From Poseidonibacter ostreae (GTDB taxonomy: Bacteria > Campylobacterota > Campylobacteria > Campylobacterales > Arcobacteraceae), in the NCBI RefSeq assembly GCF_009208075.1, contig NZ_WFKJ01000026.1:1-40937 (forward strand): 40,937 bases of DNA, in the 5' to 3' direction. Positions 24,155 to 32,875 of the stretch are shown here, in pieces (position 1 is the stretch's first letter; each line of letters begins with the position of its first letter). Made by a program: the position numbers and the translations under genes. The notes below the pieces were generated by a model. It made no database searches and was not told where the DNA came from. It saw nothing but the letters and a program-made list of their open reading frames with translations.

Positions 24155-24763
24155 TTATTTTTTTACTATTAAATTAAATAATGGATAATATTGTTCATTT
24201 TTAAGTTGATTATATACAATTTTGTATGATAGTATTTTAAATCCAATATTCTTAGCAATTGCAAGAAGTTCTTCTTTTTCATATCCAAAGTGTTCAACTC
24301 CGTCATTCTCTTTGTCTTTATGAAAAGAGCCATCTTCTTTATCTAAGTCATTTATACATAAAATACCATCATTTTTTAATGCGTTATATGATTTTTTAAA
24401 AAACATATTTGTATCTTTTATATGATGCATTGTTTTTGAGGATATGATTAAATCATAAGTATTTTTTGGTAATTCATCTTCATTCATATTATGTTTTATA
24501 GCTTTTATATTTTCACAGTCAAACTGTGAAACTTTGTTATTAAATACTTCAATCATTCCCTTTGAATAGTCCATACCTGTTACATTGTTTGTTTCATTTT
24601 TCAAAGCAAAAGCAATAAATCCTGTACCACATCCATAATCTAAAATGTTTGCATTATTTTTTAGTTTTACATTGTTTAATAAATCTTGTACACAGGCATC
24701 TGAACTTTCAATACTTACTTGTCTTTTATCCCAAGTTTTTGCAGCTTCATCAAATCTATTCAA
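24155..24763 (-). CDS. Class I SAM-dependent methyltransferase
   Basis: A 202-residue protein with the Rossmann methyltransferase fold. Motif I is ILDYGCGTGFIAFAL (about 41-55), motif II includes VTGMDYSKGMIEVF, and motif IV/post-I is YDLIISSKTMHHI. It resembles small-molecule methyltransferases of the UbiE/TehB type, but the substrate cannot be deduced. It is the first gene of a two-gene unit with aroE, an association that may just be operon packing. Confidence 0.88.
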   Translation of the reverse strand: MNRFDEAAKTWDKRQVSIESSDACVQDLLNNVKLKNNANILDYGCGTGFIAFALKNETNNVTGMDYSKGMIEVFNNKVSQFDCENIKAIKHNMNEDELPKNTYDLIISSKTMHHIKDTNMFFKKSYNALKNDGILCINDLDKEDGSFHKDKENDGVEHFGYEKEELLAIAKNIGFKILSYKIVYNQLKNEQYYPLFNLIVKK

Positions 24764-24844
24764 TTTATATCCTTTAAATTAAAATCGAATTATATCAAAA
24801 TCAATCTTTTTAATGTAAAATAAGAAAAAAGAAAAAGAAGAAAT

Positions 24845-25513
24845 ATGAAAGATATATTATCAATTTTTACAGATATACATGATGGGAACTTGGCTTATCA
24901 TGTAGGAGATGAAAAAACAAATGTAGATAAGAATAGAGAAGCTTTAGCTTTAAAATATAATTATGATTATAAAGAACTTGTTTCTATGAATCAAACACAT
25001 GGCAATAATGTAGAGATAATAACGAAAGATTCAAAGAAAATCATAGATGATTGTGATGCTTTAATCACAAATGTAAAAGATATTCCTTTAATGGTGATGG
25101 TGGCTGATTGTATACCAATTTTATTGCATGATGAAAAAAAAGGAGTTATTGCAGCAATACATGCAGGAAGAAACTCTACATTTTTAAGAATTGTGGAAGT
25201 AGTAATTAATAAAATGAAAGAAAACTTTGGAACTAATCCTTTAGATATAAAAGCTATTTTAGGACCAAGTATTCAAAAGTGTTGTTATGAAGTAAGTTCA
25301 GAGTTGGTAAATATAGTAAAAACATCTTTTGGTTCGCAGTTTGTAAAGGGCCGAAATATTGATTTACAAGGAATAAATAAAGCAATTTTAGAAGAGAATA
25401 AAGTTGAAAAAATTGATGTTTCCACTATTTGTACAAAATGTACAAGTAAGGTACATTATTCTTATAGAAAAAATCCAAAAACAGGACGTTTTGCAGGAGT
25501 TATAAAATTATGA
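24845..25513 (+). CDS. pgeF: PgeF / YfiH-family multicopper-oxidase-like protein
   Basis: A 222-residue member of the YfiH (DUF152, laccase-domain) family. Key blocks are MNQTHGNNVEII, DALITN, MVMVADCIPILLHD, GVIAAIHAGRNST, and LGPSIQKCCYEVS, with the metal-site His and Cys residues of the family conserved. E. coli YfiH was renamed PgeF for editing peptidoglycan precursors that carry the wrong first amino acid; other members have been reported as purine nucleoside enzymes. The exact activity here is therefore inferred. It reads away from the methyltransferase gene and appears to be a single-gene unit. Confidence 0.9.
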   Translation: MKDILSIFTDIHDGNLAYHVGDEKTNVDKNREALALKYNYDYKELVSMNQTHGNNVEIITKDSKKIIDDCDALITNVKDIPLMVMVADCIPILLHDEKKGVIAAIHAGRNSTFLRIVEVVINKMKENFGTNPLDIKAILGPSIQKCCYEVSSELVNIVKTSFGSQFVKGRNIDLQGINKAILEENKVEKIDVSTICTKCTSKVHYSYRKNPKTGRFAGVIKL

Positions 25514-25827
25514 GTAAAAAGTTATAAGAATAATATTAACTATTTCTAATATAACAAAAAAATAAATTATAAAGAAAACTTATTTTAATAAAAAATAAAA
25601 ACCTATAGTATCGATATTAATAGACAATTTGTTCTAATCTGACAAAAATACTTAACTTTAAATATAGATTAATAAAATTTACTAATTTTTCTAGCTTACA
25701 TAAAATTTACATAATTAGCTTAATTTATGCTTTAATACTAAATTAATTGATTTTTTTATTTTATTTAAGTTTCTTTTGGTTACTATTTTCACAATCAAAT
25801 AAATAGCAGAAAATTTAAAGGATTATA
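25514..25827. other. 314-base gap upstream of the malic enzyme gene
   Basis: Very AT-rich, no ORF of interest on either strand and no clear hairpin. A possible weak extended -10 (TG at 25727-25728, then TTTAAT) would leave a leader of roughly 90 bases. AAAGGA just before ATG 25828 is the ribosome site. I see no riboswitch or other conserved structure. Confidence 0.4.
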
Positions 25828-27084
25828 ATGAGTAGTAAAGTTACAAAAAATGAAGCGTTAGATTATCATAGAGTTCCTAACCCTGGAAAGGTAGCAATTG
25901 CTACAACAACAAAGTTAGAATCTCAAAGAGATTTATCATTAGCATATAGCCCAGGTGTTGCATTTCCTTGTGAAGAAATACAAAAAGATCCAGAATTAGC
26001 ATATGAATATACATCAAAAAGAAACCTTGTAGCAGTTATTTCAAATGGTACTGCTGTTTTAGGACTTGGAAATATCGGAGCTATTGCTTCTAAGCCTGTA
26101 ATGGAAGGAAAAGCTGTATTATTTAAAAAGTTTGCAGCTGTTGATTCTTTTGATATTGAAGTTGATGAAACTGATATTGATAAATTTTGTAAAATTGTAA
26201 AAGCTATTTCTCCAACATTTGGTGGAATAAACTTAGAAGATATTAAAGCTCCTGAGTGTTTTGAAATTGAAAAAAGATTAATTGAAGAACTGGATATTCC
26301 AGTTATGCATGATGACCAACATGGAACTGCAATTATCACAACAGCAGCACTTATGAACGCATCTGAAATGATGGGAAAAAAACTTGAAGATATGAAAGTT
26401 GTTGTTGTTGGTGCTGGTGCATCAGCAGTTGCTTGTTCAACTATGTATAAGCAAGCAGGAATTAAAAACTTAATTATGTGTGATTCAAAAGGTGTAGTAC
26501 ATTCTGGAAGAAGTGACTTGAATAAATACAAATTAGAGTTTGTTACTAATAAAGCTACAACTATGAAAGAAGCTTTTACAGATGCGGATATGGTTTTAGG
26601 ATTATCTAAACCTGGAAGTTTTACAAAAGAATTAATTGCTTTAATGGCTGAAGAACCAATTGTATTTACATTAGCAAATCCTACTCCTGAATTATTCCCT
26701 GAAGAAGTAAGAGAAGTAAGACCAAATGCAATTATTGGTACAGGAAGATCTGATTTTCCAAATCAAGTAAATAATGTTCTTGGTTTCCCGTTTATTTTTA
26801 GAGGTGCTTTAGATGTACAAACTAAAAAAATTAATATGGAAATGAAAATAGCAGCAGCAAAAGCAATTGCAGATTTAGCAAAAGAGCCTTTAACAGCAGA
26901 TATGATTGCATTATTTGGTGACTTAAAATATGGAAGAGATTATATTATTCCAGCTCCATTTGATAAAAGACTTATGGTTGAAGTAAGTTCAGCAGTTGCA
27001 AATGCAGCTTATGAAACTGGTGTTGCTAGAGTTAAAGAATTTAACTTAGAAGCATATAGAGAAAAACTTTCTCACATGGTATAG
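25828..27084 (+). CDS. Malic enzyme (oxaloacetate-decarboxylating), short form
   Basis: A 418-residue malic enzyme that converts malate to pyruvate and CO2 with NAD(P). Family blocks include DLSLAYSPGVAFPCEEI, SNGTAVLGLGNIGAIASKPVMEGKAVLFK (read as two parts), GGINLEDIKAPECFEIE, MHDDQHGTAIIT and the nucleotide-binding VVVGAGASAVAC. The C-terminal phosphotransacetylase domain of the long MaeB form is absent. Cofactor choice cannot be settled by eye. It supplies pyruvate from C4 acids, and has its own long upstream region. Confidence 0.94.
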   Translation: MSSKVTKNEALDYHRVPNPGKVAIATTTKLESQRDLSLAYSPGVAFPCEEIQKDPELAYEYTSKRNLVAVISNGTAVLGLGNIGAIASKPVMEGKAVLFKKFAAVDSFDIEVDETDIDKFCKIVKAISPTFGGINLEDIKAPECFEIEKRLIEELDIPVMHDDQHGTAIITTAALMNASEMMGKKLEDMKVVVVGAGASAVACSTMYKQAGIKNLIMCDSKGVVHSGRSDLNKYKLEFVTNKATTMKEAFTDADMVLGLSKPGSFTKELIALMAEEPIVFTLANPTPELFPEEVREVRPNAIIGTGRSDFPNQVNNVLGFPFIFRGALDVQTKKINMEMKIAAAKAIADLAKEPLTADMIALFGDLKYGRDYIIPAPFDKRLMVEVSSAVANAAYETGVARVKEFNLEAYREKLSHMV

Positions 27085-27114
27085 TTCCTAAACAATCTAT
27101 TAATCAATAAAATG

Positions 27115-27149
27115 GTATTATTCTCATTAAATTTTAATGAGAATAATAC
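27115..27149 (+). other. 35-base perfect inverted repeat before purU
   Basis: Two 17-base arms (left begins GTATTATTCTCATT) surround a single T. The plus strand has no T run afterwards, so it is not a standard terminator for the malic enzyme gene. It covers an in-frame ATG at 27137 and lies 14 bases before the preferred purU start at 27164. Confidence 0.7.
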
Positions 27150-27163
27150 AAAATAGGGCGACA

Positions 27164-27997
27164 ATGGAAGAATACACACTTTTAATAGATACTGAAGATG
27201 CAAAAGGTTTAGTATATAATATCTCAAAAGTACTTTTTGCAAATAACTTAAATATAGAACAAAATGCTGAATATGTTGATTCAGAAACTAATAAATTTTT
27301 TATGAGAACTATAATTTCAGGAAAAATCTCTCAGAATATTTTACTTAAAGAACTAAAAGAAGTTTTACCACAAAATGCAGAAATAAAACTAAATAAAAAA
27401 GCTAAAAAAGACGTAGTTATTTTAGCAACAAAAGAATCACATGTTTTAGGTGATTTACTAATAAGATATATTGATGGTGAATTAAATGCAAATATTAAAG
27501 CAGTAATTGCAAACCATGAAGATTTAAGATCTTTAGTTGAAAACTTTGGTATTCCATTTACATGTATAAGTGCAGAAGGAATGAGCAGAGAAGAGCATGA
27601 AGAGTTAGTGATTAAAGAAGTAAATAACTATGAACCAGAATTAATAGTATTAGCAAAATATATGAGAATTTTAACTCCTAATTTTGTAGAGACTTTCCCT
27701 AGAAAAGTTTTAAATATTCATCACTCATTTTTACCTGCCTTTATTGGAGCAAATCCATATAAACAAGCACACCAAAGAGGTGTTAAAATTATTGGTGCAA
27801 CTGCCCATTATGTTACTAATGATTTAGATGAAGGTCCAATTATTGCACAAGATGTTGTAAGAATTGACCACTCTTACTCTTGGCAAGATATGAGAAAAGC
27901 TGGACGAAATGTAGAAAAAATTGTACTTTCTGATGCTTTTCAAATGTTACTTGATGATAAAGTTTTTGTACATGGTAATAAGACGGTAATTTTATAA
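27164..27997 (+). CDS. purU: Formyltetrahydrofolate deformylase
   Basis: PurU hydrolyses 10-formyl-THF to formate and THF, supplying formate for purine synthesis and balancing the one-carbon pool. With the ATG at 27164 the protein has 277 residues: an N-terminal ACT domain (LLIDTEDAKGLVYNISKVLF) and a C-terminal formyltransferase-like domain with NIHHSFLPAFIGANPYKQAH, IGATAHYVTNDLDEGPIIAQ. The catalytic Asn-His-Asp set is present. I prefer 27164 (AGGG upstream, family-like N-terminus) over ATG 27137, which lies inside the inverted repeat. Its stop overlaps the ATG of trmL. Confidence 0.93.
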   Translation: MEEYTLLIDTEDAKGLVYNISKVLFANNLNIEQNAEYVDSETNKFFMRTIISGKISQNILLKELKEVLPQNAEIKLNKKAKKDVVILATKESHVLGDLLIRYIDGELNANIKAVIANHEDLRSLVENFGIPFTCISAEGMSREEHEELVIKEVNNYEPELIVLAKYMRILTPNFVETFPRKVLNIHHSFLPAFIGANPYKQAHQRGVKIIGATAHYVTNDLDEGPIIAQDVVRIDHSYSWQDMRKAGRNVEKIVLSDAFQMLLDDKVFVHGNKTVIL

Positions 27998-28461
27998 TGT
28001 TTAATCTTGTTTTATTAGAACCAAGAATGCCTGGAAATGTTGGAACTATTGGAAGATTAGCTTTTGCGATGGATTGTACTTTACACCTAATAAAGCCTTA
28101 TGGTTTTGGTGATATTACTGAAAAAGAAGTACGACGAGCTGGACTTGATTATTGGTTTGAATTAGATGTAAGAGAATATGAAAATATTGAAGAGTTTTGG
28201 GAAAAAAATCCTTTTTCACCAAGACATTTTTTTGCAACTACAAAAACAAAGCAAAATTATTTTGATGCTTCTTATGAAGTAGGAGATTATTTTTACTTTG
28301 GACGTGAAGATGCTGGACTTCCACAAGAAATATTAGATAAAAGAAAAGAGTCTTGTATTACAATTCCTATGACAAATGATGCTAGAAGTTTAAATATTGC
28401 TAACTCTGTTTCAATTATTGCTTATGAAGCATTAAGACAAAACTATAAAGATTTTAAGTAA
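27997..28461 (+). CDS. trmL: tRNA (cytidine(34)-2'-O)-methyltransferase
   Basis: TrmL methylates the 2'-OH of the wobble base in certain leucine tRNAs. The 154-residue protein is a minimal SPOUT methyltransferase: LLEPRMPGNVGTIGRLAF at the N-terminus, RRAGLDYWF, YFGREDAGLP, and the knot segment TIPMTNDARSLNIANSVSI. Length is typical of TrmL and no RNA-binding extension is present. It shares one base with purU, and the response regulator gene follows after nine bases. Confidence 0.94.
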   Translation: MFNLVLLEPRMPGNVGTIGRLAFAMDCTLHLIKPYGFGDITEKEVRRAGLDYWFELDVREYENIEEFWEKNPFSPRHFFATTKTKQNYFDASYEVGDYFYFGREDAGLPQEILDKRKESCITIPMTNDARSLNIANSVSIIAYEALRQNYKDFK

Positions 28462-28470
28462 AGAATTTGT

Positions 28471-29130
28471 ATGTTTAATATATTAGTTTTAGAGGATGAT
28501 GAACTTTTTGCTAGTACTTTAGAAGATTTTTTAAGTGAAGAAGGTTTTGCCGTTGATTTAGCTTTTAATGGTGAGGAATGTCTTGATTTAAACTACGAGA
28601 AAAAATATGATTTATATATTTTTGATATAAATGTACCTAAAATAAATGGTTTAGATTTACTAAAACAGTTAAGAAGTGCAGGAGATGAAACACCCTCAAT
28701 TTTTTTAACATCATATAAAGATAAAGATACTTTACAAGAAGGTTTTTTAAATGGTTGTGATGATTATTTAAAAAAACCAGTAGATTTAGATGAATTAATA
28801 TTACGAATAAAAGCCTTATTAAAAAGAAATAAAAAGCAGTTTGAAATAGTAAGTTTAAGTCCTACTTTGAGTTTTAACCCTGAAACAAAAAGAGTTTTAG
28901 AAAAGGGAATTGATTTAAACCTTTCTGTAAAAATTACTGATTTACTAGAACTATTTATTGAAAATAGAGGTTCAATTGTAACTAAAGAAATGATTATATC
29001 AAAGCTGTGGAATATGGATGAAGAGTATAGTGAAGGTTCTATTCGAGTATATATAAATCATATTAAAAAACTTTTAGGAAAAGAAAGTATCTTAAATGTT
29101 AAAGGTATTGGATACAAAGTTGAATTCTAA
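28471..29130 (+). CDS. OmpR-family response regulator
   Basis: A 219-residue response regulator. The receiver domain (about 1-115) has the acidic pair LEDDE, phospho-acceptor Asp52 in YIFDINVPKING, Thr/Ser in FLTSYKD and Lys in YLKKPVDLDEL. The C-terminal winged-helix domain (about 125-219) includes LELFIENRGSIVTKEMI and SIRVYINHIKKLLG, with IKGIGYKVEF-like ending (VKGIGYKVEF). It acts as a DNA-binding regulator controlled by the kinase encoded next, whose start lies 35 bases inside this gene. Its targets cannot be predicted here. Confidence 0.94.
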   Translation: MFNILVLEDDELFASTLEDFLSEEGFAVDLAFNGEECLDLNYEKKYDLYIFDINVPKINGLDLLKQLRSAGDETPSIFLTSYKDKDTLQEGFLNGCDDYLKKPVDLDELILRIKALLKRNKKQFEIVSLSPTLSFNPETKRVLEKGIDLNLSVKITDLLELFIENRGSIVTKEMIISKLWNMDEEYSEGSIRVYINHIKKLLGKESILNVKGIGYKVEF

Positions 29131-29971
29131 AAAAAGAGATTTTTTAATCTCTATTTCAATAATATTTACCTTTACTTTAATTATAATTTTATACATTAAC
29201 TATGTACTTATCTCCTTATTTGGAATTAATCAAGAGAATTTTATTTATGTAATTATTCCTCTACTTTTTCTTGCTATTATTATTTTTCTAAGCTTTACTA
29301 CAAGTATTTTAAAACCTTTATTTGAAAGTGATGATAACTTACAAAAAAATATAAAAGAGACTATTCATGAACTAAATATTCCTGTATCAACTATAAAAAT
29401 GAATACACAACTTTTAGAAAAAAATATTAGTGATGAAAAGAGTTTAAAACGTCTACAAAGAATAAAACAAGCTAGTAATAATCTTTTGAAACTATATGAA
29501 GATATGGAATATAACATCAAAAAAGAGATAGACAAAATAGAAAAACAAGAGTGTTATTTAGATGAAATTCTTGCTAATTCTATTGTAAAGTTTGATGATA
29601 TTAAAAAAGATATACAAATAACATCAACACTTCCTCATATATCTGTTTTAACTGATATAAATGGTTTTGAAAAAGTTATAGATAATCTTATTTCAAATGC
29701 AATTAAATATAATAGTAAAGAAGAACCAAAAGTAAGTATCACTTTTGAAAATAATACTTTATGTATATTTAATAAGGGTGAGAAAATTGATACAAAAAAC
29801 TTACTAATAATATTTGATAGGTATTACCAATCAGATTCTACAAATGATGGTTTTGGCTTAGGTTTAAATATTGTAAAAGAGTTTTGTGATAAAAATAAAA
29901 TTACTATTAAAATTGATACAATAGACAATGGAAATATTTTCAAGCTAAATTTAGAGAATATTTTAAATTAA
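29096..29971 (+). CDS. Membrane sensor histidine kinase partner
   Basis: A 291-residue kinase with two N-terminal membrane helices (about 15-37 and 45-66) and almost no periplasmic loop, then a dimerisation helix with His91 in TIHELNIPVSTIK and an HATPase domain. The N-box VIDNLISNAIKYNS and the G2 region GFGLGLNIVKEF are present, but the G1 box, usually DxGxG, reads FNKGEKIDTKN, without the aspartate. Activity may be unusual. There is no HAMP domain. ATG 29096 overlaps the regulator by 35 bases; TTG at 29108 or 29120 are alternative starts. The gene pair is a typical two-component unit. Confidence 0.88.
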   Translation: MLKVLDTKLNSKKRDFLISISIIFTFTLIIILYINYVLISLFGINQENFIYVIIPLLFLAIIIFLSFTTSILKPLFESDDNLQKNIKETIHELNIPVSTIKMNTQLLEKNISDEKSLKRLQRIKQASNNLLKLYEDMEYNIKKEIDKIEKQECYLDEILANSIVKFDDIKKDIQITSTLPHISVLTDINGFEKVIDNLISNAIKYNSKEEPKVSITFENNTLCIFNKGEKIDTKNLLIIFDRYYQSDSTNDGFGLGLNIVKEFCDKNKITIKIDTIDNGNIFKLNLENILN

Positions 29972-29998
29972 CAACTTATAAATAAAAAAGGATTTATT

Positions 29999-30934
29999 AT
30001 GGAAATAGAAGAAAACTTAGTTTTTGCACTAGCAATTATAATTTTTGCACTAGTTATTATTATAAAAGGTGTGAGAATTGTTCCTCAGTCAGATTTATAT
30101 TTAGTAGAAAGACTAGGTAAATTTAATAGAGTACTTCACGGTGGTTTTCACTTAATTATTCCTGTTGTTGATTCTATTAGAGCTGTTTTAACTTCACGAG
30201 AACAATTAGTTGATATTGAGAAACAATCTGTAATTACTAAAGATAATGTAAATATTTCAATTGATGGAATTGTATTTTGTAAAGTTGATGATGCAAAAGA
30301 AGCTACATATAATGTAGTAAATTTCAAAAATGCAATTGCAAACTTAGCAATGACTACACTTAGGTCTGAAATTGGTGGAATGGATTTAGATGATACTTTA
30401 TCAAATCGTGAAACACTAAATGCAAAGCTTCAAAATGAACTAGGAAGTGCAGCAGCTAACTGGGGTATCAAAGTAACTCGTGTTGAAATATCTGATATTT
30501 CTGTTCCTGCTGAAATTGAGAGAGCTATGAATATGCAGATGGAAGCAGAGAGAGAAAAAAGAGCTATTGAAACAAAAGCTCGTGCAGATAAAGAAGCTGT
30601 TATTAGAAGAGCTGAGGGATTTAAGCAAGAAGAGATTTTAAAAGCAGAAGCAATTGAGAGAATGGCAGATGCAAAAAGATATGAACAAGAGCAAATTGCA
30701 GCTGGTCAAAAAGAAGCAATGAGATTAATTAATGAATCAATGAATCAAAATGAAAATGCAGCTGAGTTCTTACTTGCAAAAGATAGAGTTGCAGCATTTA
30801 AAGCACTTGCAGAGAGTTCATCAACAGATAAAATGATTTTACCTTATGAAGTAGCTCAAATGGTTGGAAGTACAAGTGTTTTAGGAGATGCTTTCTTTAA
30901 AGGTGTATCTAACGAAAGTAAAAATAATGTTTAG
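29999..30934 (+). CDS. SPFH-domain (stomatin/paraslipin, QmcA-like) membrane protein
   Basis: This 311-residue protein has one N-terminal membrane helix (about 6-25), then an SPFH domain (about 27-190) with VPQSDLYLVERLGKFNRVL, GGFHLIIPVVDSI and ITKDNVNISIDGIVFCKV. A long charged coiled coil follows (EAEREKRAIETKARADKEAV and on). This is the paraslipin / QmcA layout, which builds large membrane rings and scaffolds microdomains. The downstream NfeD gene overlaps its end, the usual SPFH-NfeD pairing. AAAGGA precedes the ATG. Confidence 0.93.
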   Translation: MEIEENLVFALAIIIFALVIIIKGVRIVPQSDLYLVERLGKFNRVLHGGFHLIIPVVDSIRAVLTSREQLVDIEKQSVITKDNVNISIDGIVFCKVDDAKEATYNVVNFKNAIANLAMTTLRSEIGGMDLDDTLSNRETLNAKLQNELGSAAANWGIKVTRVEISDISVPAEIERAMNMQMEAEREKRAIETKARADKEAVIRRAEGFKQEEILKAEAIERMADAKRYEQEQIAAGQKEAMRLINESMNQNENAAEFLLAKDRVAAFKALAESSSTDKMILPYEVAQMVGSTSVLGDAFFKGVSNESKNNV

Positions 30935-31355
30935 TGTAATTGATCCATATATTTTATTAGGAATTGGTGTTGTATTGATTGCTTTTGAAGCAATAATAAC
31001 TTCATTTATTTTAATCTGGTTTGGAATAGGTTTTGTATTAACTGCTTTAATTTCTTACTTTTATCCTTTTGATGATGGATTATGGCAGTTAGCTATTGTA
31101 TCTTTTATCTCAATTTTATTACTAGTAATACTAAGAAAAAAGACTTTTAAAAAGTTTCTTAGTTCAAGTGAGAAAATCACAGATGACTTTTTAAATGAAA
31201 AAGGAATAGGGCAAATAAAAAATGAAAAAGTTTTTTATAAAGGAACTTATTGGGAAATTGATGGAGAGATTGATGAATCAATTTTTAGTGAAGGTGAGAA
31301 AGTAGTAGTTACAAAAACTTTTAAAAACTTTGCAACTATAGAGAAAAAGAATTAA
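30927..31355 (+). CDS. NfeD family protein, short form
   Basis: With ATG 30927 this is a 142-residue protein. It has hydrophobic helices (about 8-60, ILLGIGVVLIAFEAIITSF and IWFGIGFVLTALISYF), then a C-terminal OB-fold-like domain with GIGQIKNEKVFYKGTYWEID and GEKVVVTKTFKNFATI. That is the short NfeD form that works with an SPFH partner. The ATG overlaps the stop of the SPFH gene; an in-frame ATG at 30888 would create a long extension inside that gene and is unlikely. Confidence 0.9.
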   Translation: MFSVIDPYILLGIGVVLIAFEAIITSFILIWFGIGFVLTALISYFYPFDDGLWQLAIVSFISILLLVILRKKTFKKFLSSSEKITDDFLNEKGIGQIKNEKVFYKGTYWEIDGEIDESIFSEGEKVVVTKTFKNFATIEKKN

Positions 31356-31372
31356 AAAAATAGGATTAAAAA

Positions 31373-31798
31373 GTGGATATAGAAGTTTTAAAAGATTTAG
31401 TTGATTATGGTGTAATTGCCTTATTAATTTTTATGAGTTTTCTTTCAGTTTGGTTTTTTATAGAAAGATTATTCTTTTATAGAAAAGTTGATGTAAAAAC
31501 TTTTAAAAATAAAAAATCTTTAGATATAGCTCTTACAAAGCACTTAACTATTATTGGAACTATTGCTTCTAATTCACCTTATATTGGTTTATTAGGAACT
31601 GTATTAGCTATTATGTTAACATTTTTTACTATGGGAAATGGTGATATTGAAGCTGCTAAAATTATGAGTTCACTTGCTCTTGCACTTAAGGCAACAGCTG
31701 CGGGATTAGTTGTTGCAATTATATCTCAGATTTTTTATAATGTATTAGGAAGATATGCTGAAGTTTTAGAGAGTGATTATGAAACTGAAGAAGTTTGA
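31373..31798 (+). CDS. exbB: Biopolymer transport protein ExbB
   Basis: ExbB is the pentameric proton-channel scaffold that with ExbD powers TonB. This 141-residue protein is short, with three membrane helices: about 13-31, then a conserved SPYIGLLGTVLAIMLTFFTM block and LALALKATAAGLVVAIISQIFY, the MotA/TolQ/ExbB signature. The start is GTG at 31373 with AGGATT upstream. It overlaps exbD by 20 bases. The small size fits the Helicobacter/Campylobacter-type ExbB. Confidence 0.93.
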   Translation: MDIEVLKDLVDYGVIALLIFMSFLSVWFFIERLFFYRKVDVKTFKNKKSLDIALTKHLTIIGTIASNSPYIGLLGTVLAIMLTFFTMGNGDIEAAKIMSSLALALKATAAGLVVAIISQIFYNVLGRYAEVLESDYETEEV

Positions 31799-32156
31799 TT
31801 CCATAAATGTAATACCTTTTATTGATGTATTATTAGTTTTACTTACGATTGTTTTACTAACTTCAACTTTTATATCAAAAGGTATAATTCCAGTATCTCT
31901 TCCAAATGCAGATAATGCAAATGATATGAAAGTAAAAAAAGAAGTAATTATTACAATAAAAGAAGATAATACCTTACATTGTGGAAAAGAGATAAATGGT
32001 CTTAAAAATATTCAAGAACATATTTTAAGTTTGCCAAAAGATACTCCTATTCATATAAATAGTGATAAAAACTCGAAATTTGAAACTTTTGTTAATGTAT
32101 TAGATATGTTAAAAAAACATAATTATTCAAATATTTCTATTGTAACTAAAAAATGA
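31779..32156 (+). CDS. exbD: Biopolymer transport protein ExbD
   Basis: A 125-residue protein with one N-terminal membrane helix containing the proton-carrying Asp16 in NVIPFIDVLLVLLTIVLLTS, then a periplasmic domain (ISLPNADN-like VSLPNADNANDM, EDNTLHCGKEI, PIHINSDKNSKFETFVNVLD). ATG 31779 is preferred over GTG 31773 because it gives the usual short cytoplasmic start. Translation is coupled to exbB by overlap and to tonB by an ATGA overlap at 32153. Confidence 0.93.
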   Translation: MKLKKFDSINVIPFIDVLLVLLTIVLLTSTFISKGIIPVSLPNADNANDMKVKKEVIITIKEDNTLHCGKEINGLKNIQEHILSLPKDTPIHINSDKNSKFETFVNVLDMLKKHNYSNISIVTKK

Positions 32157-32860
32157 AACGATATTTAAACTCTTTTTTAATTACACTTATTTTATATATA
32201 GGTGTAGTTTTTACTTTTATTATTATATTCACAGATAAAATAATTGTAAAAAAAGAAAAACCTTTACAACAAACAATTTCATTAAAACATATTGAATTAG
32301 TGCCTATTCCAAAGCTTGAGAAAAAAGTTGAAAAGGTAGAAAAACTAATAGAAAAACCTAAAGAGATTAAGAAAATTGAGCCTAAAAAAGTAGTAAAAAA
32401 GAAGGTAGTAAAAAAGCCTAAAAAAGTAGTTAAAAAAGAGACTATAAAAAAGAAAGCACCTAAAGTAAAAGAAGTAAAAAAAGTTAAAGAAGTAAAAAAA
32501 GAGCCTATAAAAAAACAAATAAAGAAGCCTCAAAATACAGAAAAAATAGCAAAAGTTAAAAAAGTAGAAAAAATAGATATAAAAAAAGAGTATTTATCAA
32601 AACACTTAAGCTTAATTAGAAAATATATTAATCAAAATGTTTATTATCCAAAAAGTGCAAAAAGACTGAAAATTCAAGGAATTGTAAAGATTAGATTTAC
32701 ACTAAATAAAAATGGTAATGTTAATAATATTGTGATTTTAAGTGGTCATAGTAGATTAAAAAAATCTACTATAAATGCAGTAAAAGATGCAGCTTCTTCT
32801 TTCCCAAAAGTTAAGAAAGCAATTACAATTGAACTACCAATTGAATACAAACTTATTTAG
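32153..32860 (+). CDS. tonB: Energy transducer TonB
   Basis: TonB carries energy from ExbB-ExbD to outer-membrane receptors such as the BtuB-like protein at 35.3 kb. This 235-residue protein has an N-terminal anchor (about 7-27), a very lysine-rich spacer with KKPKKVVKK-like repeats (about 40-145; lysine replaces much of the usual proline), and a C-terminal TonB domain with YYPKSAKRLKIQGIVKIRF, FTLNKNGNVNNI and the LKKSTINAVKDA helix. It converges on the HAD gene 15 bases away with no evident terminator. Confidence 0.93.
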   Translation: MKRYLNSFLITLILYIGVVFTFIIIFTDKIIVKKEKPLQQTISLKHIELVPIPKLEKKVEKVEKLIEKPKEIKKIEPKKVVKKKVVKKPKKVVKKETIKKKAPKVKEVKKVKEVKKEPIKKQIKKPQNTEKIAKVKKVEKIDIKKEYLSKHLSLIRKYINQNVYYPKSAKRLKIQGIVKIRFTLNKNGNVNNIVILSGHSRLKKSTINAVKDAASSFPKVKKAITIELPIEYKLI

Positions 32861-32875
32861 TTTGCTTATTCAGTC

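Noticed and set aside
25923-26531. Minus-strand open frame of 202 codons inside the malic enzyme gene
   Set aside because: It is a shadow of a strongly conserved enzyme on the plus strand; its Ser-rich translation matches no family and it has no promoter or ribosome site.
32345-32533. Minus-strand frame in tonB translating to Phe/Tyr/Leu runs
   Set aside because: It is the complement of the Lys-rich TonB spacer and not a membrane protein.
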